Origin: Variovorax paradoxus NBRC 15149
GTDB taxonomy: Bacteria; Pseudomonadota; Gammaproteobacteria; Burkholderiales; Burkholderiaceae_C
Assembly: GCF_001591365.1 (NCBI RefSeq)
Contig: NZ_BCUT01000001.1
Coordinates: forward strand, 2,914,001 to 2,978,000
Length of the DNA stretch: 64,000 nt
Direction: 5' to 3'
Of the stretch, positions 43,939 to 53,581 are shown piece by piece. Each line of letters begins with the position of its first letter. Within the stretch, counting starts at the first letter, position 1. A program made the position numbers and the translations under genes. The notes beneath the pieces are model-generated. The model saw only the letters and a program-made list of their open reading frames with translations. It did not search any database and was not told the DNA's origin.

Positions 43939-46035
43939 ATGACCAACTCGAAGACCTCCCTTTCGCTGCTCGACGCGGCACTGGTGAAGCCCGCGCTGTG
44001 GGGCGCCTTCGCCAAGCTGGATCCGCGCACGCAGTGGCGCAATCCGGTGATGTTCATCGTCTACATCGGCAGCATCCTCACGACGCTGCTCTGGGTGCAT
44101 TCGCTGAGCTTCCCCGGCGACACCGGCATGAAGCCCGCCTTCGTGCTGGCCATCACCGTCTGGCTGTGGTTCACCGTGCTGTTCGCGAACTTTGCCGAAG
44201 CCCTGGCCGAGGGCCGCAGCAAGGCGCAGGCCGCTTCGCTGCGCGGGCTGCGCAAGGATACCTGGGCCAAGAAGCTGCAGGAGCCGCGCTACGGCGGGCA
44301 GTGGCTTCCCGAGCAGGCGCCCAACCTGCGCAAGGGCGACGTGGTGCTGGTGGAAACGGGCGACGTGATCCCGCTCGACGGCGAAGTGATCGAAGGCGTG
44401 GCCTCGGTCGACGAGAGCGCCATCACCGGCGAATCGGCGCCCGTGGTGCGCGAGTCGGGCGGCGACTTCTCGGCCGTGACCGGCGGCACGCGCGTGCTGT
44501 CCGACTGGCTCGTGGTGCGCATCTCGGTGAACCCGGGCGAGTCGTTCCTCGACCGCATGATCGGCATGGTCGAGGCGGCCAAGCGCCACAAGACGCCCAA
44601 CGAGATCGCGCTCACCATCCTCCTGGTGGCGCTCACGCTGGTGTTCCTGATGGTCACCGTCACGCTGCTGCCGTTCTCGGTGTTCAGCGTGGAGGCCGCG
44701 GGCGCAGGCACCGTGGTGTCGCTCACCGCGCTGGTGGCGCTCCTGGTGTGCCTGATCCCGACCACCATCGGCGGCCTGCTCTCGGCCGTGGGCGTGGCCG
44801 GCATGAGCCGCATGATGCAGGCCAACGTGATCGCGACCTCGGGCCGCGCGGTGGAAGCCGCCGGCGACGTCGACGTGCTGCTGCTCGACAAGACCGGCAC
44901 CATCACGCACGGCAACCGCCAGGCGAGTGCCTTCCTGCCCGCACCCGGCGTGCCGAAGGGCCGCCTCGCGCGGGCCGCCATGCTCGCGTCGCTGGCCGAC
45001 GAGACGCCCGAGGGCCGCAGCATCGTCGAACTCGCTCGCCGCGATGGCCTGGAGGCCGCATCTGTCGAGGGCGCGCGCTTCGTATCCTTCACGGCCCAGA
45101 CCCGCATGAGCGGCGTCGACCTGCCGGCTGCACCGAACAGTCTCGACACCGACGCGGTGCTGCTGCGCAAGGGCGCCGTCGATGCGATCCGCCGGCATGT
45201 CGAATCGCTGGGCGGCAGCATGCCGGCCGAGGTGCTGCGCGCGTCCGAGGAAACGGCGCGCCGCGGCAGCACGCCGCTGGCCGTGGCCGAGGGCAACCGC
45301 GTGCTCGGCGTGGTCGAGCTCAAGGACATCGTCAAGACCGGCATCAAGGAGCGCTTTGCCGAACTGCGCCGCATGGGCATCAAGACCGTGATGATCACCG
45401 GCGACAACAAGCTCACCGCCGCGGCCATTGCGGCCGAGGCCGGCGTGGACGACTTCCTGGCCGAGGCCACGCCCGAGGACAAGCTCGCGCTGATCCGCCA
45501 GTACCAGTCCGAAGGCCGCCTGGTCGCGATGACCGGCGACGGCACCAACGACGCGCCCGCCCTCGCGCAGGCCGACGTGGCGGTGGCCATGGGCAGCGGC
45601 ACGCAGGCCGCGAAGGAGGCCGGCAACATGGTCGACCTGGATTCGAATCCGACCAAGCTGCTCGAGGTGGTGGAGACCGGCAAGGCGCTCTTGATGACGC
45701 GCGGTTCGCTCACCACCTTCTCGATTGCCAACGACGTGGCGAAGTACTTCGCGATCATTCCGGCGATCTTCGTCTCGACCTATCCGCAGCTCGGCGCGCT
45801 CAATGTGATGCGGCTCGCGAGCCCGTCGTCGGCCATTCTGTCGGCGGTGATCTTCAACGCGCTCGTGATCGTGTTCCTGATTCCGCTCGCACTCAAGGGC
45901 GTGCGCTACCGGCCGGTGGGCGCGGCCGCGCTGCTGCGCCGCAACCTGGCCATCTACGGCCTCGGCGGCCTGCTCGTTCCCTTCATCGGCATCAAGCTGA
46001 TCGACTGGCTGCTGGTCGCAGTCCATCTGGTCTGA
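43939..46035 (+). CDS. kdpB: Potassium-transporting ATPase ATP-binding subunit KdpB
   Basis: A 698-residue P-type ATPase (type IA). The phosphorylation motif is DKTGTITHG (about 316-324), the actuator motif is [11 protein letters not shown], the hinge is [20 protein letters not shown] and the membrane motif is LIPTTIGGL. It hydrolyses ATP to drive K+ through KdpA. ATG 43939 follows gaaggag; the ATG 15 nt earlier, overlapping the kdpA stop, is a less likely alternative. Confidence 0.97.
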   Translation: MTNSKTSLSLLDAALVKPALWGAFAKLDPRTQWRNPVMFIVYIGSILTTLLWVHSLSFPGDTGMKPAFVLAITVWLWFTVLFANFAEALAEGRSKAQAASLRGLRKDTWAKKLQEPRYGGQWLPEQAPNLRKGDVVLVETGDVIPLDGEVIEGVASVDESAITGESAPVVRESGGDFSAVTGGTRVLSDWLVVRISVNPGESFLDRMIGMVEAAKRHKTPNEIALTILLVALTLVFLMVTVTLLPFSVFSVEAAGAGTVVSLTALVALLVCLIPTTIGGLLSAVGVAGMSRMMQANVIATSGRAVEAAGDVDVLLLDKTGTITHGNRQASAFLPAPGVPKGRLARAAMLASLADETPEGRSIVELARRDGLEAASVEGARFVSFTAQTRMSGVDLPAAPNSLDTDAVLLRKGAVDAIRRHVESLGGSMPAEVLRASEETARRGSTPLAVAEGNRVLGVVELKDIVKTGIKERFAELRRMGIKTVMITGDNKLTAAAIAAEAGVDDFLAEATPEDKLALIRQYQSEGRLVAMTGDGTNDAPALAQADVAVAMGSGTQAAKEAGNMVDLDSNPTKLLEVVETGKALLMTRGSLTTFSIANDVAKYFAIIPAIFVSTYPQLGALNVMRLASPSSAILSAVIFNALVIVFLIPLALKGVRYRPVGAAALLRRNLAIYGLGGLLVPFIGIKLIDWLLVAVHLV

Positions 46036-46048
46036 GGAGTTCTTCACC

Positions 46049-46630
46049 ATGAACAACGTCATTCGTCCCGCGCTCGTGCTCTTCGCGCTGCTGAGCGCGC
46101 TCACGGGCCTGGCCTATCCGCTGGCCGTCACCGGCGCCGCCAAGGCACTGTTCCCGTCGCAGGCGGCCGGCAGCCTGGTCGTGCAGGGCGGCACCACCGT
46201 GGGCTCCAGCCTCATCGGCCAGGACTTCGGCGATCCGAAGCACTTCTGGGGCCGGCCCTCGGCCACCGCGCCGCAGCCTTACAACGCGAGCGCTTCGGGC
46301 GGCTCGAACCTCGGGCCGCTCAACCCGGCGCTGGCCGATGCGGTCAAGCAGCGCATCGAGGCGCTGCGCGCCGCCGACCCGGGCAATGCCGCGGCCGTGC
46401 CGGTCGACCTGGTCACGGCCTCGGCCAGCGGGCTCGACCCCGACATCAGCCCCGCCGCCGCGCACTACCAGGCGGCGCGCGTGGCACGCATGCGCGGCGT
46501 GTCGGTCGAACAGATGAATGCGCTGGTCGCCAGCCATACGCAGGCGCCGCTCTGGGGCTGGCTGGGCGAGCCGCGCGTCAATGTGCTGGCGCTGAATCTC
46601 GCGCTCGATGCTTCGGCACCGGCACGCTGA
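46049..46630 (+). CDS. kdpC: Potassium-transporting ATPase subunit KdpC
   Basis: A 193-residue subunit with one N-terminal membrane helix (about 7-28) and a periplasmic domain. KdpC signatures are [52 protein letters not shown] and the C-terminal [14 protein letters not shown]. It stabilises the KdpA-KdpB assembly and aids K+ handling. A strong gaggagg and ATG follow its stop, where kdpD would be expected, but an opposing MFS gene comes next instead. Confidence 0.96.
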   Translation: MNNVIRPALVLFALLSALTGLAYPLAVTGAAKALFPSQAAGSLVVQGGTTVGSSLIGQDFGDPKHFWGRPSATAPQPYNASASGGSNLGPLNPALADAVKQRIEALRAADPGNAAAVPVDLVTASASGLDPDISPAAAHYQAARVARMRGVSVEQMNALVASHTQAPLWGWLGEPRVNVLALNLALDASAPAR

Positions 46631-46666
46631 GGAGGCAAAGCCATGGCCGCCGAGCCCCGCCGCAGT

Positions 46667-48040
46667 TCAACGCGGGCGAGCCGTGTGCCAGGCGAAAGCC
46701 GCGCAGCCGATCTGCATCGCCGCGCCGCAGAACATCGCCAGGCGCAACCCGCCGGGGCCGCCGTGCGCCGCGGCGTACACCGCGCCGAGCACCGCCACGC
46801 CGAGCGTCGCCCCCGCGATGCGCGCAACGTTGATGAGCGAAGCGGCCGTGCCCGAGCGCGCCGCATCCACGGCGCCGACGGCTTCGCCCATCAGCGGCCC
46901 GGTCGCCAGGCCCATGCCCAGCCCGGTGAGCATCAGCCCGAGCTCGGCCGGCACGATGGAGGCGCGCTGCGCGCCCAGGCCGATCAGCAGCAGCCCGCAG
47001 CCGATCACCGCCACCCCGCCGCAAGTCAGGGCGCGCGGCCCCAGCCACCCGGCCAGCCGGCCGCTGAACGGAGAGACCGCCACGAACACCAGCGACATCG
47101 GAATCAGCGCGAGGCCGGCGTGCGCGGCATCGAGCATGCCGGTGCCCTGCCAGGTCAGCGGCAGCAGGAACAGCGCGCCGTACATGCCGAAGGTCATGCC
47201 GATGGTGGCGGCCATCGCGCCGCGGAACGCCGGCACCCCGAAGATGTCGAGCGGCACCAGCGCGGCGGCGCCCTTGCCGCGCTCGATGCGCACGAACAGC
47301 ACGAAGGCGGCTGCGGCCGCCACCCACGCGGCGGCGGCGAGCCGCGGTGCATCGTGCGACTGGATGGCCGCAAAGGCCAGGCCGCCGAGCGCCAGGGCGC
47401 CGAAGGCCTGGGCCATGGCGTCGAAGCTGCGGTCTTCGGGGTCCGACGACTCGGCAATGGACGGCAGCGCCAGCACCAGCGCGGCAAGGCCCAGCGGAAT
47501 CACCGCGAGAAAGATGCTGCGCCAGCCGAAGTGGCGGATCAGCACGCCGCCCAGCGGTGCGCCGATGGCCATCGCGAGCCCGTTGCATGCCGCCCAGATC
47601 CCGAGCGCCCGGCCGCGCTCCGCGCTGTCCTGCCAGGTCACGCGGATGATCGCGAGCGATGCGGGCATCAGCAGCGCCGCACCCAGGCCCGCGAGCGCCC
47701 GCCCGGCGACCAGCAGCCAGACCGAAGTCGCCATGGCGCACAGCAGGGATGCGCCCGTGAAAACCGCCGCGCCCATCATGAAGATGCGGCGCCGGCCGTA
47801 GAGGTCGGCCAGCAGGCCGCCGGTGAGCAGCAGCACCGCGTAGACCAGGTTGTAGCTGTCGAGCACCCACTGCAGCGCGATGACGCTCGCCGAGAAATAT
47901 TCGCCGATGGGGCGTGTGCCGAGGTTGACTACCGCCATGTCGATCTGTGCGACCAGCACGGCAAGGCACAGCGTGATGAGCGCCAGGCCCTGGCGCTTGC
48001 CGGCGGCGCGTGCCGGGCTGAAGAGAGAGGCCATGTTCAT
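46667..48040 (-). CDS. MFS transporter, DHA2/EmrB-QacA type
   Basis: A 457-residue transporter with about 12-14 membrane segments. Typical motifs are LVAQIDMAVVNLGTRPIGEY in TM1, LADLYGRRRIFMMG (motif A) and the TM5 proton-antiport region around AIGAPLGGVLIRHFGWRS (motif C-like). Such pumps export drugs or metabolites using the proton gradient. The ATG at 48040 has GGAAG at good distance; ATGs at 48034 and 48073 are alternatives. It lies antisense between kdpC and kdpD, splitting an operon that is usually continuous. Confidence 0.9.
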   Translation of the reverse strand: MNMASLFSPARAAGKRQGLALITLCLAVLVAQIDMAVVNLGTRPIGEYFSASVIALQWVLDSYNLVYAVLLLTGGLLADLYGRRRIFMMGAAVFTGASLLCAMATSVWLLVAGRALAGLGAALLMPASLAIIRVTWQDSAERGRALGIWAACNGLAMAIGAPLGGVLIRHFGWRSIFLAVIPLGLAALVLALPSIAESSDPEDRSFDAMAQAFGALALGGLAFAAIQSHDAPRLAAAAWVAAAAAFVLFVRIERGKGAAALVPLDIFGVPAFRGAMAATIGMTFGMYGALFLLPLTWQGTGMLDAAHAGLALIPMSLVFVAVSPFSGRLAGWLGPRALTCGGVAVIGCGLLLIGLGAQRASIVPAELGLMLTGLGMGLATGPLMGEAVGAVDAARSGTAASLINVARIAGATLGVAVLGAVYAAAHGGPGGLRLAMFCGAAMQIGCAAFAWHTARPR

Positions 48041-48169
48041 GGGGCGCAGCTTCCGGGTTGCAACGTGGTTCATTCTGGGGACGCCGCAGATTCGATGCTT
48101 CGCCCCCGGCCGAATCGTTCGGTGCGCGGCTGGCATGCGTGTCGGACGATGCGCTAACCTGCGTGGCCG

Positions 48170-50926
48170 ATGAGCGACATTCCCCGCCCCGACCCCGACG
48201 CATTGCTCGCGCAACTGCGCAGCGACGAGGCGCGTGCGCTGCGCGGCAAGCTGCGCATCTACTTCGGCGCCAGCGCCGGCGTCGGCAAGACCTGGGCCAT
48301 GCTGAGCGCCGCGCAGCGCGAGCGTGCCGCGGGGCGCGACGTGCTGGTCGGCGTGGCCGAGACCCATGGCCGCAGCGAAACTGCCGCGCTGCTCGCGGGG
48401 CTCGAGCTGCTGCCGCTGCGCGAGGTGGACCACCGTGGCCGCAGGCTCGCCGAGTTCGATCTGGATGCCGCCCTCGCGCGCAGGCCCGCCGTGCTGCTGG
48501 TCGATGAACTGGCCCACACCAATGCGCCCGGCTCGCGCCACGCCAAGCGCTGGCAGGACGTTCAGGAGCTGCTGGCCGCGGGCATCGAGGTGTGGTCGGC
48601 GCTCAACGTGCAGCATCTGGAAAGCCTCAACGGCACGGTCGGCGCCATCACCGGCGTGCGGGTGCACGAGACCGTGCCCGACACCGTGCTCGACGAAGCC
48701 GACGAGGTGGTGCTGGTCGACGTCACGCCCGACGAACTCGCGGCGCGGCTTGCGGCCGGCAAGGTCTACCTTCCGCAGCAGGCCGAGCGCGCTGCGCAGA
48801 ATTTCTTCCGCAAGGGCAACCTGATCGCGCTGCGCGAGATTGCGCTGCGCCGCACCGCCGAGCATGTGGAAGACGACGTGCGCGGCTGGCGCGTCGAGCA
48901 GTCGGGCGCGGCCGGGCGCAACGCAAAGGACGGGCAGGGCGGCGAACTGCAGGCTTGGAACACCTCGGGCGCGATCCTCGCGTGCGTCGGGCCGCACGAG
49001 GGCGACGCGCAGACGGTGCGCACCGCGGCGCGGCTCGCGGGCCAGCTCAACGTGCGCTGGCATGCGGCATACGTCGAGACGCCGCGGCTGCAGCGGCTCG
49101 CCGCCGAGGAGCGCGACCGCATCCTCGCGGTGCTCAAGCTGGCCGAGGAACTGGGCGCGGCCACCGCGGTGCTCACCGGTTCCGACGTGGCCGAGCAACT
49201 GGCCGACGAGGCGCGGCGGCTCAACTGCGCCACGCTGGTGCTGGGGCGCCCGGAGCCGCCCACCGGCTGGCGCCGCTGGTGGCCCGCCGTGCCGCTGCCG
49301 CGCGCGCTGGCCCGGCGCGCGCCTGCGCTCGACATCATGGAAGTCGGCCGCGCCGACAGTTCGCGCCGCCTGGCGCGTGCGCCCATCGCCGCCACGCGCG
49401 CCGATGACGACGACCACGAGAAGGCACCCGTCCACTGGCCGGGCTACGCCTGGGCCACGGCTGCGAGCATCGCGCTCACGCTGCTGTGCACGCCGCTGGC
49501 CCATGTGCTGGAGCTGTCCAACATCGTGATGCTGTTCATGCTGGGCGTGGTCGGCGTGGCCATGCGCTTCGGCCGCGGGCCCTCGGCGCTCGCGGCGCTG
49601 CTCAACGTGGCGGCGTTCGACTATTTCTTCGTGCCGCCGCGCCTGTCGTTCGCGGTGAGCGACGTGCAGTACGTGCTGACCTTCGCGATCATGCTTGGCG
49701 TGGGCCTGCTCGTGGGCCAGCTGATGGCGGGGCTGCGCTTTGCGGCCGGCGTGTCGACCAGCCGCGAGCGGCGTGCGCGCTCGCTGTTCGAGCTCACGCG
49801 CGAACTCTCGGCCGCGCTCGAAAGCACGCAGGTGGTGGCGCTGGGCGCCGCCGCGGTGCAGGGGCACTTCGGCGGCCAGGCGCTGGTGCTGGTCACCGAC
49901 GCGGCCGACCAGCTCGTGCTGCCCAAGAGCCCGCCCGAAGGCTTCGATGCGCAGGTGGCCGACTGGGCCTTCCGCCACGGCCAACCCGCCGGCCTGGCCA
50001 CCGCCACGCTGGCGGCGCAGCCCTGGCACTACGTGCCGCTGCAGGCGCCGATGCGCGTGCGCGGCGTGCTCGCGCTGTCGCCGGCGCAGCCGCGCTGGCT
50101 GCTGATCCCGGAGCAGGCGCAGCAGCTCGACACGCTGGCCCGGCAGATCGCGATTGCGCTGGAGCGCGTGCACTATGTGGAGGTGGCGCAGCAGGCGGTG
50201 GTCGAGATGGAATCGGAGCGCCTGCGCAATGCGCTGCTCGGCGCCATCTCGCACGACGTGCGCACGCCGCTTACCGCTTTGATCGCGCTGGCCGAATCGC
50301 TGCAGACGCTGCCGCCCGAAGCGCACGCCGAGGCGGCGCGCGCCATCGTCGCGCAGGCGCACGAGCTGCATGCGCTGGTCAACAACCTGCTCGACATGGC
50401 GCGGCTCGAAAGCGGCCTTGCGGGCGGCGCGGTGAACCTGCGGCGCGACTGGCAGTCGGTGGAAGAGGTGGTCGGCTCGGCCATCCGCGCGGCGCGCCCC
50501 GCGCTCGGCCCTACCGTGGTGCAGACCGCGCTCGAGCCCGGGCTTCCGCTGGTCGAGTTCGATGCCGTGCTGATCGAGCGCGTGCTGGTCAACCTGATCG
50601 AGAACGCCACCAAGTACGGCGCGCCGCCCATCGTGGTCGGCGCGCGGGCCGAGCCCGGCATGCTGAGGCTCACGGTGCGCGACCACGGCCCGGGCCTGCC
50701 CGCCGCCCTCCTGGGCCGCGAGCAGAAGCTGTTCGACAAGTTCACGCGCGGCCAAACCGAATCGGCCACGCCGGGCGTGGGCCTGGGCCTGGCGATCTGC
50801 CGCGCCGTGGTGAGCGCGCACGGCGGCGAGATTGCCGCGGCCAATGCGCAGGGCGGCGGTGCAGAATTCACGGTCACCCTGCCGCGCCGGGAGCCACCGG
50901 AAACTGCCGAAGAAGCCCAACCCTGA
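48170..50926 (+). CDS. kdpD: Sensor histidine kinase KdpD
   Basis: A 918-residue sensor of potassium and turgor. The N-terminal KdpD domain has Walker A GASAGVGKT (33-41) and VDELAHTNAPGSRHAKRWQD, followed by a universal-stress-like domain (about 255-385). Four membrane helices (DUF4118, about 425-530), a GAF domain and a kinase core come next, with H-box AISHDVRTPLTAL, N-box LVNLIENATKYG and G-boxes. It phosphorylates KdpE, encoded 4 nt downstream. It is separated from kdpABC by the opposing MFS gene. Its own ribosome-binding site is weak. Confidence 0.96.
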   Translation: MSDIPRPDPDALLAQLRSDEARALRGKLRIYFGASAGVGKTWAMLSAAQRERAAGRDVLVGVAETHGRSETAALLAGLELLPLREVDHRGRRLAEFDLDAALARRPAVLLVDELAHTNAPGSRHAKRWQDVQELLAAGIEVWSALNVQHLESLNGTVGAITGVRVHETVPDTVLDEADEVVLVDVTPDELAARLAAGKVYLPQQAERAAQNFFRKGNLIALREIALRRTAEHVEDDVRGWRVEQSGAAGRNAKDGQGGELQAWNTSGAILACVGPHEGDAQTVRTAARLAGQLNVRWHAAYVETPRLQRLAAEERDRILAVLKLAEELGAATAVLTGSDVAEQLADEARRLNCATLVLGRPEPPTGWRRWWPAVPLPRALARRAPALDIMEVGRADSSRRLARAPIAATRADDDDHEKAPVHWPGYAWATAASIALTLLCTPLAHVLELSNIVMLFMLGVVGVAMRFGRGPSALAALLNVAAFDYFFVPPRLSFAVSDVQYVLTFAIMLGVGLLVGQLMAGLRFAAGVSTSRERRARSLFELTRELSAALESTQVVALGAAAVQGHFGGQALVLVTDAADQLVLPKSPPEGFDAQVADWAFRHGQPAGLATATLAAQPWHYVPLQAPMRVRGVLALSPAQPRWLLIPEQAQQLDTLARQIAIALERVHYVEVAQQAVVEMESERLRNALLGAISHDVRTPLTALIALAESLQTLPPEAHAEAARAIVAQAHELHALVNNLLDMARLESGLAGGAVNLRRDWQSVEEVVGSAIRAARPALGPTVVQTALEPGLPLVEFDAVLIERVLVNLIENATKYGAPPIVVGARAEPGMLRLTVRDHGPGLPAALLGREQKLFDKFTRGQTESATPGVGLGLAICRAVVSAHGGEIAAANAQGGGAEFTVTLPRREPPETAEEAQP

Positions 50927-50930
50927 ACCC

Positions 50931-51623
50931 ATGCCATCGCCCACCGCCATCGTGATCGAGGACGAGCCGCAGATCCGGCGCTTCGTGCGCGGCGCGCTCG
51001 AGGCCGAGGGCTGGCTGGTGCACGAGGCCGGCACGCTGCGCGACGGCCTGGCGGCGGCCGGCACGCGCCAGCCCGACCTGCTGGTGCTCGACCTCGGCCT
51101 GCCCGATGGCGATGGCGTGTCGCTGATCCGCGATGTGCGCGGCTGGTCGGCCGTGCCGATCATCGTGCTGTCCGCGCGCAGCGACGAGGCCGACAAGATC
51201 GCCGCGCTCGACGCCGGCGCCGACGACTACCTGACCAAGCCCTTCGGCACCGGCGAGCTGCTCGCGCGCGTGCGCGCCAACCTGCGCCGGCCACGCGCGG
51301 CGGGCGGCGACGAAGCGGCAGAAGCGGTGTTCCGCTTCGGCGAGGTCGAGCTGGACCGCGCCGCGCGCATCGTGCGCCGGGCCGGCGCCGAAGTGCATCT
51401 GACGCCGACCGAGTACCGGTTGCTGTCAGTGCTCGTCGCCAACGCCGACCGCGTGCTCACGCAGCGCCAGCTGCTGCGCGAGGTGTGGGGGCCGTCGCAT
51501 ACGGACCAGAGCCACTATCTGCGCATCTACATGGGGCATCTGCGGCAGAAGCTGGAAGCGGATCCGGCGCAGCCGCGGCATTTGTTGACTGAGACTGCGG
51601 TGGGGTATCGGCTGGTGGTTTAG
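50931..51623 (+). CDS. kdpE: Response regulator KdpE
   Basis: A 230-residue OmpR/PhoB-type regulator. The receiver domain (about 5-118) carries the acidic pair ED at 10-11, phospho-acceptor D54 and LTKPF. The winged-helix effector (about 130-228) has TPTEYRLLSVLV and HYLRIYMGHLRQKLE. Phosphorylated KdpE activates kdpFABC. It is the last kdp gene and is followed by an inverted pair of dispersed repeats that may limit read-through. Confidence 0.96.
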   Translation: MPSPTAIVIEDEPQIRRFVRGALEAEGWLVHEAGTLRDGLAAAGTRQPDLLVLDLGLPDGDGVSLIRDVRGWSAVPIIVLSARSDEADKIAALDAGADDYLTKPFGTGELLARVRANLRRPRAAGGDEAAEAVFRFGEVELDRAARIVRRAGAEVHLTPTEYRLLSVLVANADRVLTQRQLLREVWGPSHTDQSHYLRIYMGHLRQKLEADPAQPRHLLTETAVGYRLVV

Positions 51624-51657
51624 CCTTGCGGGCGCCGCGCTTTGTTGGGGGCACAGA

Positions 51658-51763
51658 GCCCTCACCCTAGCCCTCTCCCGGAGGGAGAGGGGACAAGACC
51701 GAATGCATGGCGTCAGGCTGTGTGTTGCTCCCTCTCCCTCCGGGAGAGGGCTGGGGTGAGGGC
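51658..51763. repeat. Inverted pair of CCCTCTCCC/GGGAGAGGG dispersed repeats after kdpE
   Basis: Two copies (about 51658-51693 and 51728-51763) form an inverted repeat whose outer 24-bp arms, 51658-51681 and 51740-51763, match at 23 of 24 positions. Each copy also has an inner palindrome. The pair fills most of the 148-nt convergent gap between kdpE and a dehydrogenase gene. It can fold into a long stem and may act as a transcription barrier. Confidence 0.85.
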
Positions 51764-51771
51764 AACGGCAC

Positions 51772-52902
51772 TTACGCCGCCACACCCTTGTTCGGATTCA
51801 ACAAGAACTTCTCCCCCGTCGCCTGCTTCCCATACACGCCGATCGCATCGAGCTGCAGCGCCTCGAGCAACGAAACCTCCCGCGTGTAGTGACTCGCAAA
51901 CGTGGTCTTCAACTCCGCAACGACCCGCGCCTTCAGGCGCTGCACGCCTTCATCCCCGAGCTTCTGCAGGAACGGAAACAGCAGCCACCCGCCCATGCCC
52001 CACGCCATGCCGAAGTTGCGCACGAACTCCGTCGGCGAGCGGTCCAGGCCGCCATAGATGTAGACCTGCTTGTGCGTGGTCGAGCCGTAGCGGCTGTATT
52101 CCTTGGCGGTTCTGTTGAGTGCCGCTTCCATGCAGCCGAGGATCTGGCCCGCGAGCTTGCCGCCGCCCGTGGCGTCGAAGGCCAGCGTGGCGCCGGTCTC
52201 GACCAGCGCCTGCGTCAGGTCTTCGAGGAAGGTGGGCGAGCTCGTGCTGCACACGTACTTTGCTCCGATGCCGCGCAGCAGCGCCTCCTGCTCGGGCTTG
52301 CGCACGATGTTGACCAGCGCGATGCCGTCCTTCTGGCAGATCTTGTTGAGCATCTGGCCCAGGTTGGATGCCGCGGCCGTGTGCACCAGCGCCTTGTGGC
52401 CTTCGCGCCGCATCGTCTCGACCATGCCGAGCGAAGTGAGCGGGTTCACGAAGCACGATGCGCCTTCGGCCGGCGCCGTGCCCGCGGGCAGCTCCAGGCA
52501 CTGGGCCGCGGCCACCGCGCGGTACTGCGAATACATCGCGCCGCCGATCGCGGCCACCGTCTTGCCCAGCAGCGCCTGCGCCGCGGGCGACGAACCGGCC
52601 TTGACCACCACGCCGGCGCCTTCGTTGCCGACCGGCATCGATTGGTCGAGCCGCCCGGCCATCGCCGGCATGGCGCGCTCGGGCACCGTGGCTGTGACGA
52701 TCGGCCGCTCGGGCGTGCCGGAAACCTTGGCGGTGCCCATGTCGGCCGCGCCGAACAGCAGGCCCAGGTCCGACGGATTCATCGGCGAGGCCTCGATGCG
52801 GATCACGACTTCGTGTGCCTGGGGTTCGAGAATCGGCTCGTCGTGCAGCGAGAGTTCGAGTTCGCCGTTCGCGCGGACGAGGGAGCGCAGTTGCAGTGCC
52901 AT
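51772..52902 (-). CDS. MDR-family zinc-type dehydrogenase/reductase
   Basis: A 376-residue medium-chain dehydrogenase/reductase. The N-terminal GroES-like domain includes VVIRIEASPMNPSDLGLL and VGNEGAGVVVKAG. The Rossmann part reads KALVHTAAASNLGQML, with a less canonical NAD(P) motif than most relatives. The catalytic-zinc Cys-His pattern is not obvious, so this may be a quinone-oxidoreductase- or enoyl-reductase-like member. ATG 52902 follows aagggg. It seems to be a single-gene unit. The substrate is unknown. Confidence 0.85.
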   Translation of the reverse strand: MALQLRSLVRANGELELSLHDEPILEPQAHEVVIRIEASPMNPSDLGLLFGAADMGTAKVSGTPERPIVTATVPERAMPAMAGRLDQSMPVGNEGAGVVVKAGSSPAAQALLGKTVAAIGGAMYSQYRAVAAAQCLELPAGTAPAEGASCFVNPLTSLGMVETMRREGHKALVHTAAASNLGQMLNKICQKDGIALVNIVRKPEQEALLRGIGAKYVCSTSSPTFLEDLTQALVETGATLAFDATGGGKLAGQILGCMEAALNRTAKEYSRYGSTTHKQVYIYGGLDRSPTEFVRNFGMAWGMGGWLLFPFLQKLGDEGVQRLKARVVAELKTTFASHYTREVSLLEALQLDAIGVYGKQATGEKFLLNPNKGVAA

Positions 52903-53002
52903 GGATGAGCCCCTTGTGCCTCGTGGAAGAGGCGAGTTCGAAGGTGGCCCAGGGCCACGGGGCGGCCAGTATAGGAGCGGTGCGCGAAAGCTGCAGACGC
53001 CT

Positions 53003-53581
53003 TCAGGACACGGCAGGAACCGCCGGCGCATGGGCCAGCGCATGGCCCATCTTCTGTGCATCGAAGCGCTCGATGTAGCGCGGGATGTTGCGCCACAGCG
53101 TGTGGTAGCCGTAGCCGCCGCGCAACATCTCCTGGCGCGCGCTTTCCTTGTCCCAGCCCTGCACCGCCATGCGGTAGGCCGCCGCGACCACGCCGGTGCG
53201 GTCGGCGCCGTGCATGCAGTGGATCAGCACCGGCCCCTGCTTCTCGGCCTCGCGGATGGCCACCAGCGCGCGCAGCACCTTGGCATCGTCGATCGACCAG
53301 GTGTTGATCGGCACGCGCACCAGGCGGATGCCGCTGCCCGCGAACACCTTCCGGTCGTCGTTGAAGGAGCGCAGGCTCACGATGGTGCGGATGCCCAGCG
53401 CCTTCAGCGCCGCCACGTTGGCGATGCGCGGCTGCGCGCTGCGGTACAGCGTGGGCGTGATGCGGTGCAGGTTCTCGATGCCGAGCGTGTCGAGCGGATC
53501 GGCCCAGTGCCCGGGGCGCGGCGCGGCGTGCGCCGCGGCGGCCTCGCTGCCGTTCCTGCGCTTGTGCTTCCTTGCGCTCAT
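53003..53581 (-). CDS. Dual-specificity-type (tyrosine/lipid) phosphatase
   Basis: A 192-residue cysteine phosphatase. The P-loop HCMHGADRTG at 121-130 carries Cys122 and Arg128, and the likely general acid lies in the NTWSIDD loop (93-99). The RITPTLYRSAQP segment is typical of bacterial DSP-like enzymes. It is the third gene of a coupled operon, overlapping the membrane-protein gene by ATGA. Beside a lipid-type glycosyltransferase, a phospholipid-head-group or phosphatidylglycerophosphate phosphatase role is as plausible as protein dephosphorylation. The N-terminus is basic, without a signal peptide. Confidence 0.85.
   Translation of the reverse strand: MSARKHKRRNGSEAAAAHAAPRPGHWADPLDTLGIENLHRITPTLYRSAQPRIANVAALKALGIRTIVSLRSFNDDRKVFAGSGIRLVRVPINTWSIDDAKVLRALVAIREAEKQGPVLIHCMHGADRTGVVAAAYRMAVQGWDKESARQEMLRGGYGYHTLWRNIPRYIERFDAQKMGHALAHAPAVPAVS

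Noticed and set aside
46643..48157. 504-codon + strand frame starting just after kdpC with a good ribosome-binding site
   Set aside because: The translation is low-complexity Arg/Ala/His text antisense to a clear MFS transporter. The start signal is probably a relic of the kdpD start.
46667..51196. 1509-codon minus-strand frame across kdpD, kdpE and the MFS gene
   Set aside because: Only the last 457 codons (the MFS transporter) are protein-like. The rest is antisense to kdpD/kdpE and reflects GC-rich codon bias.
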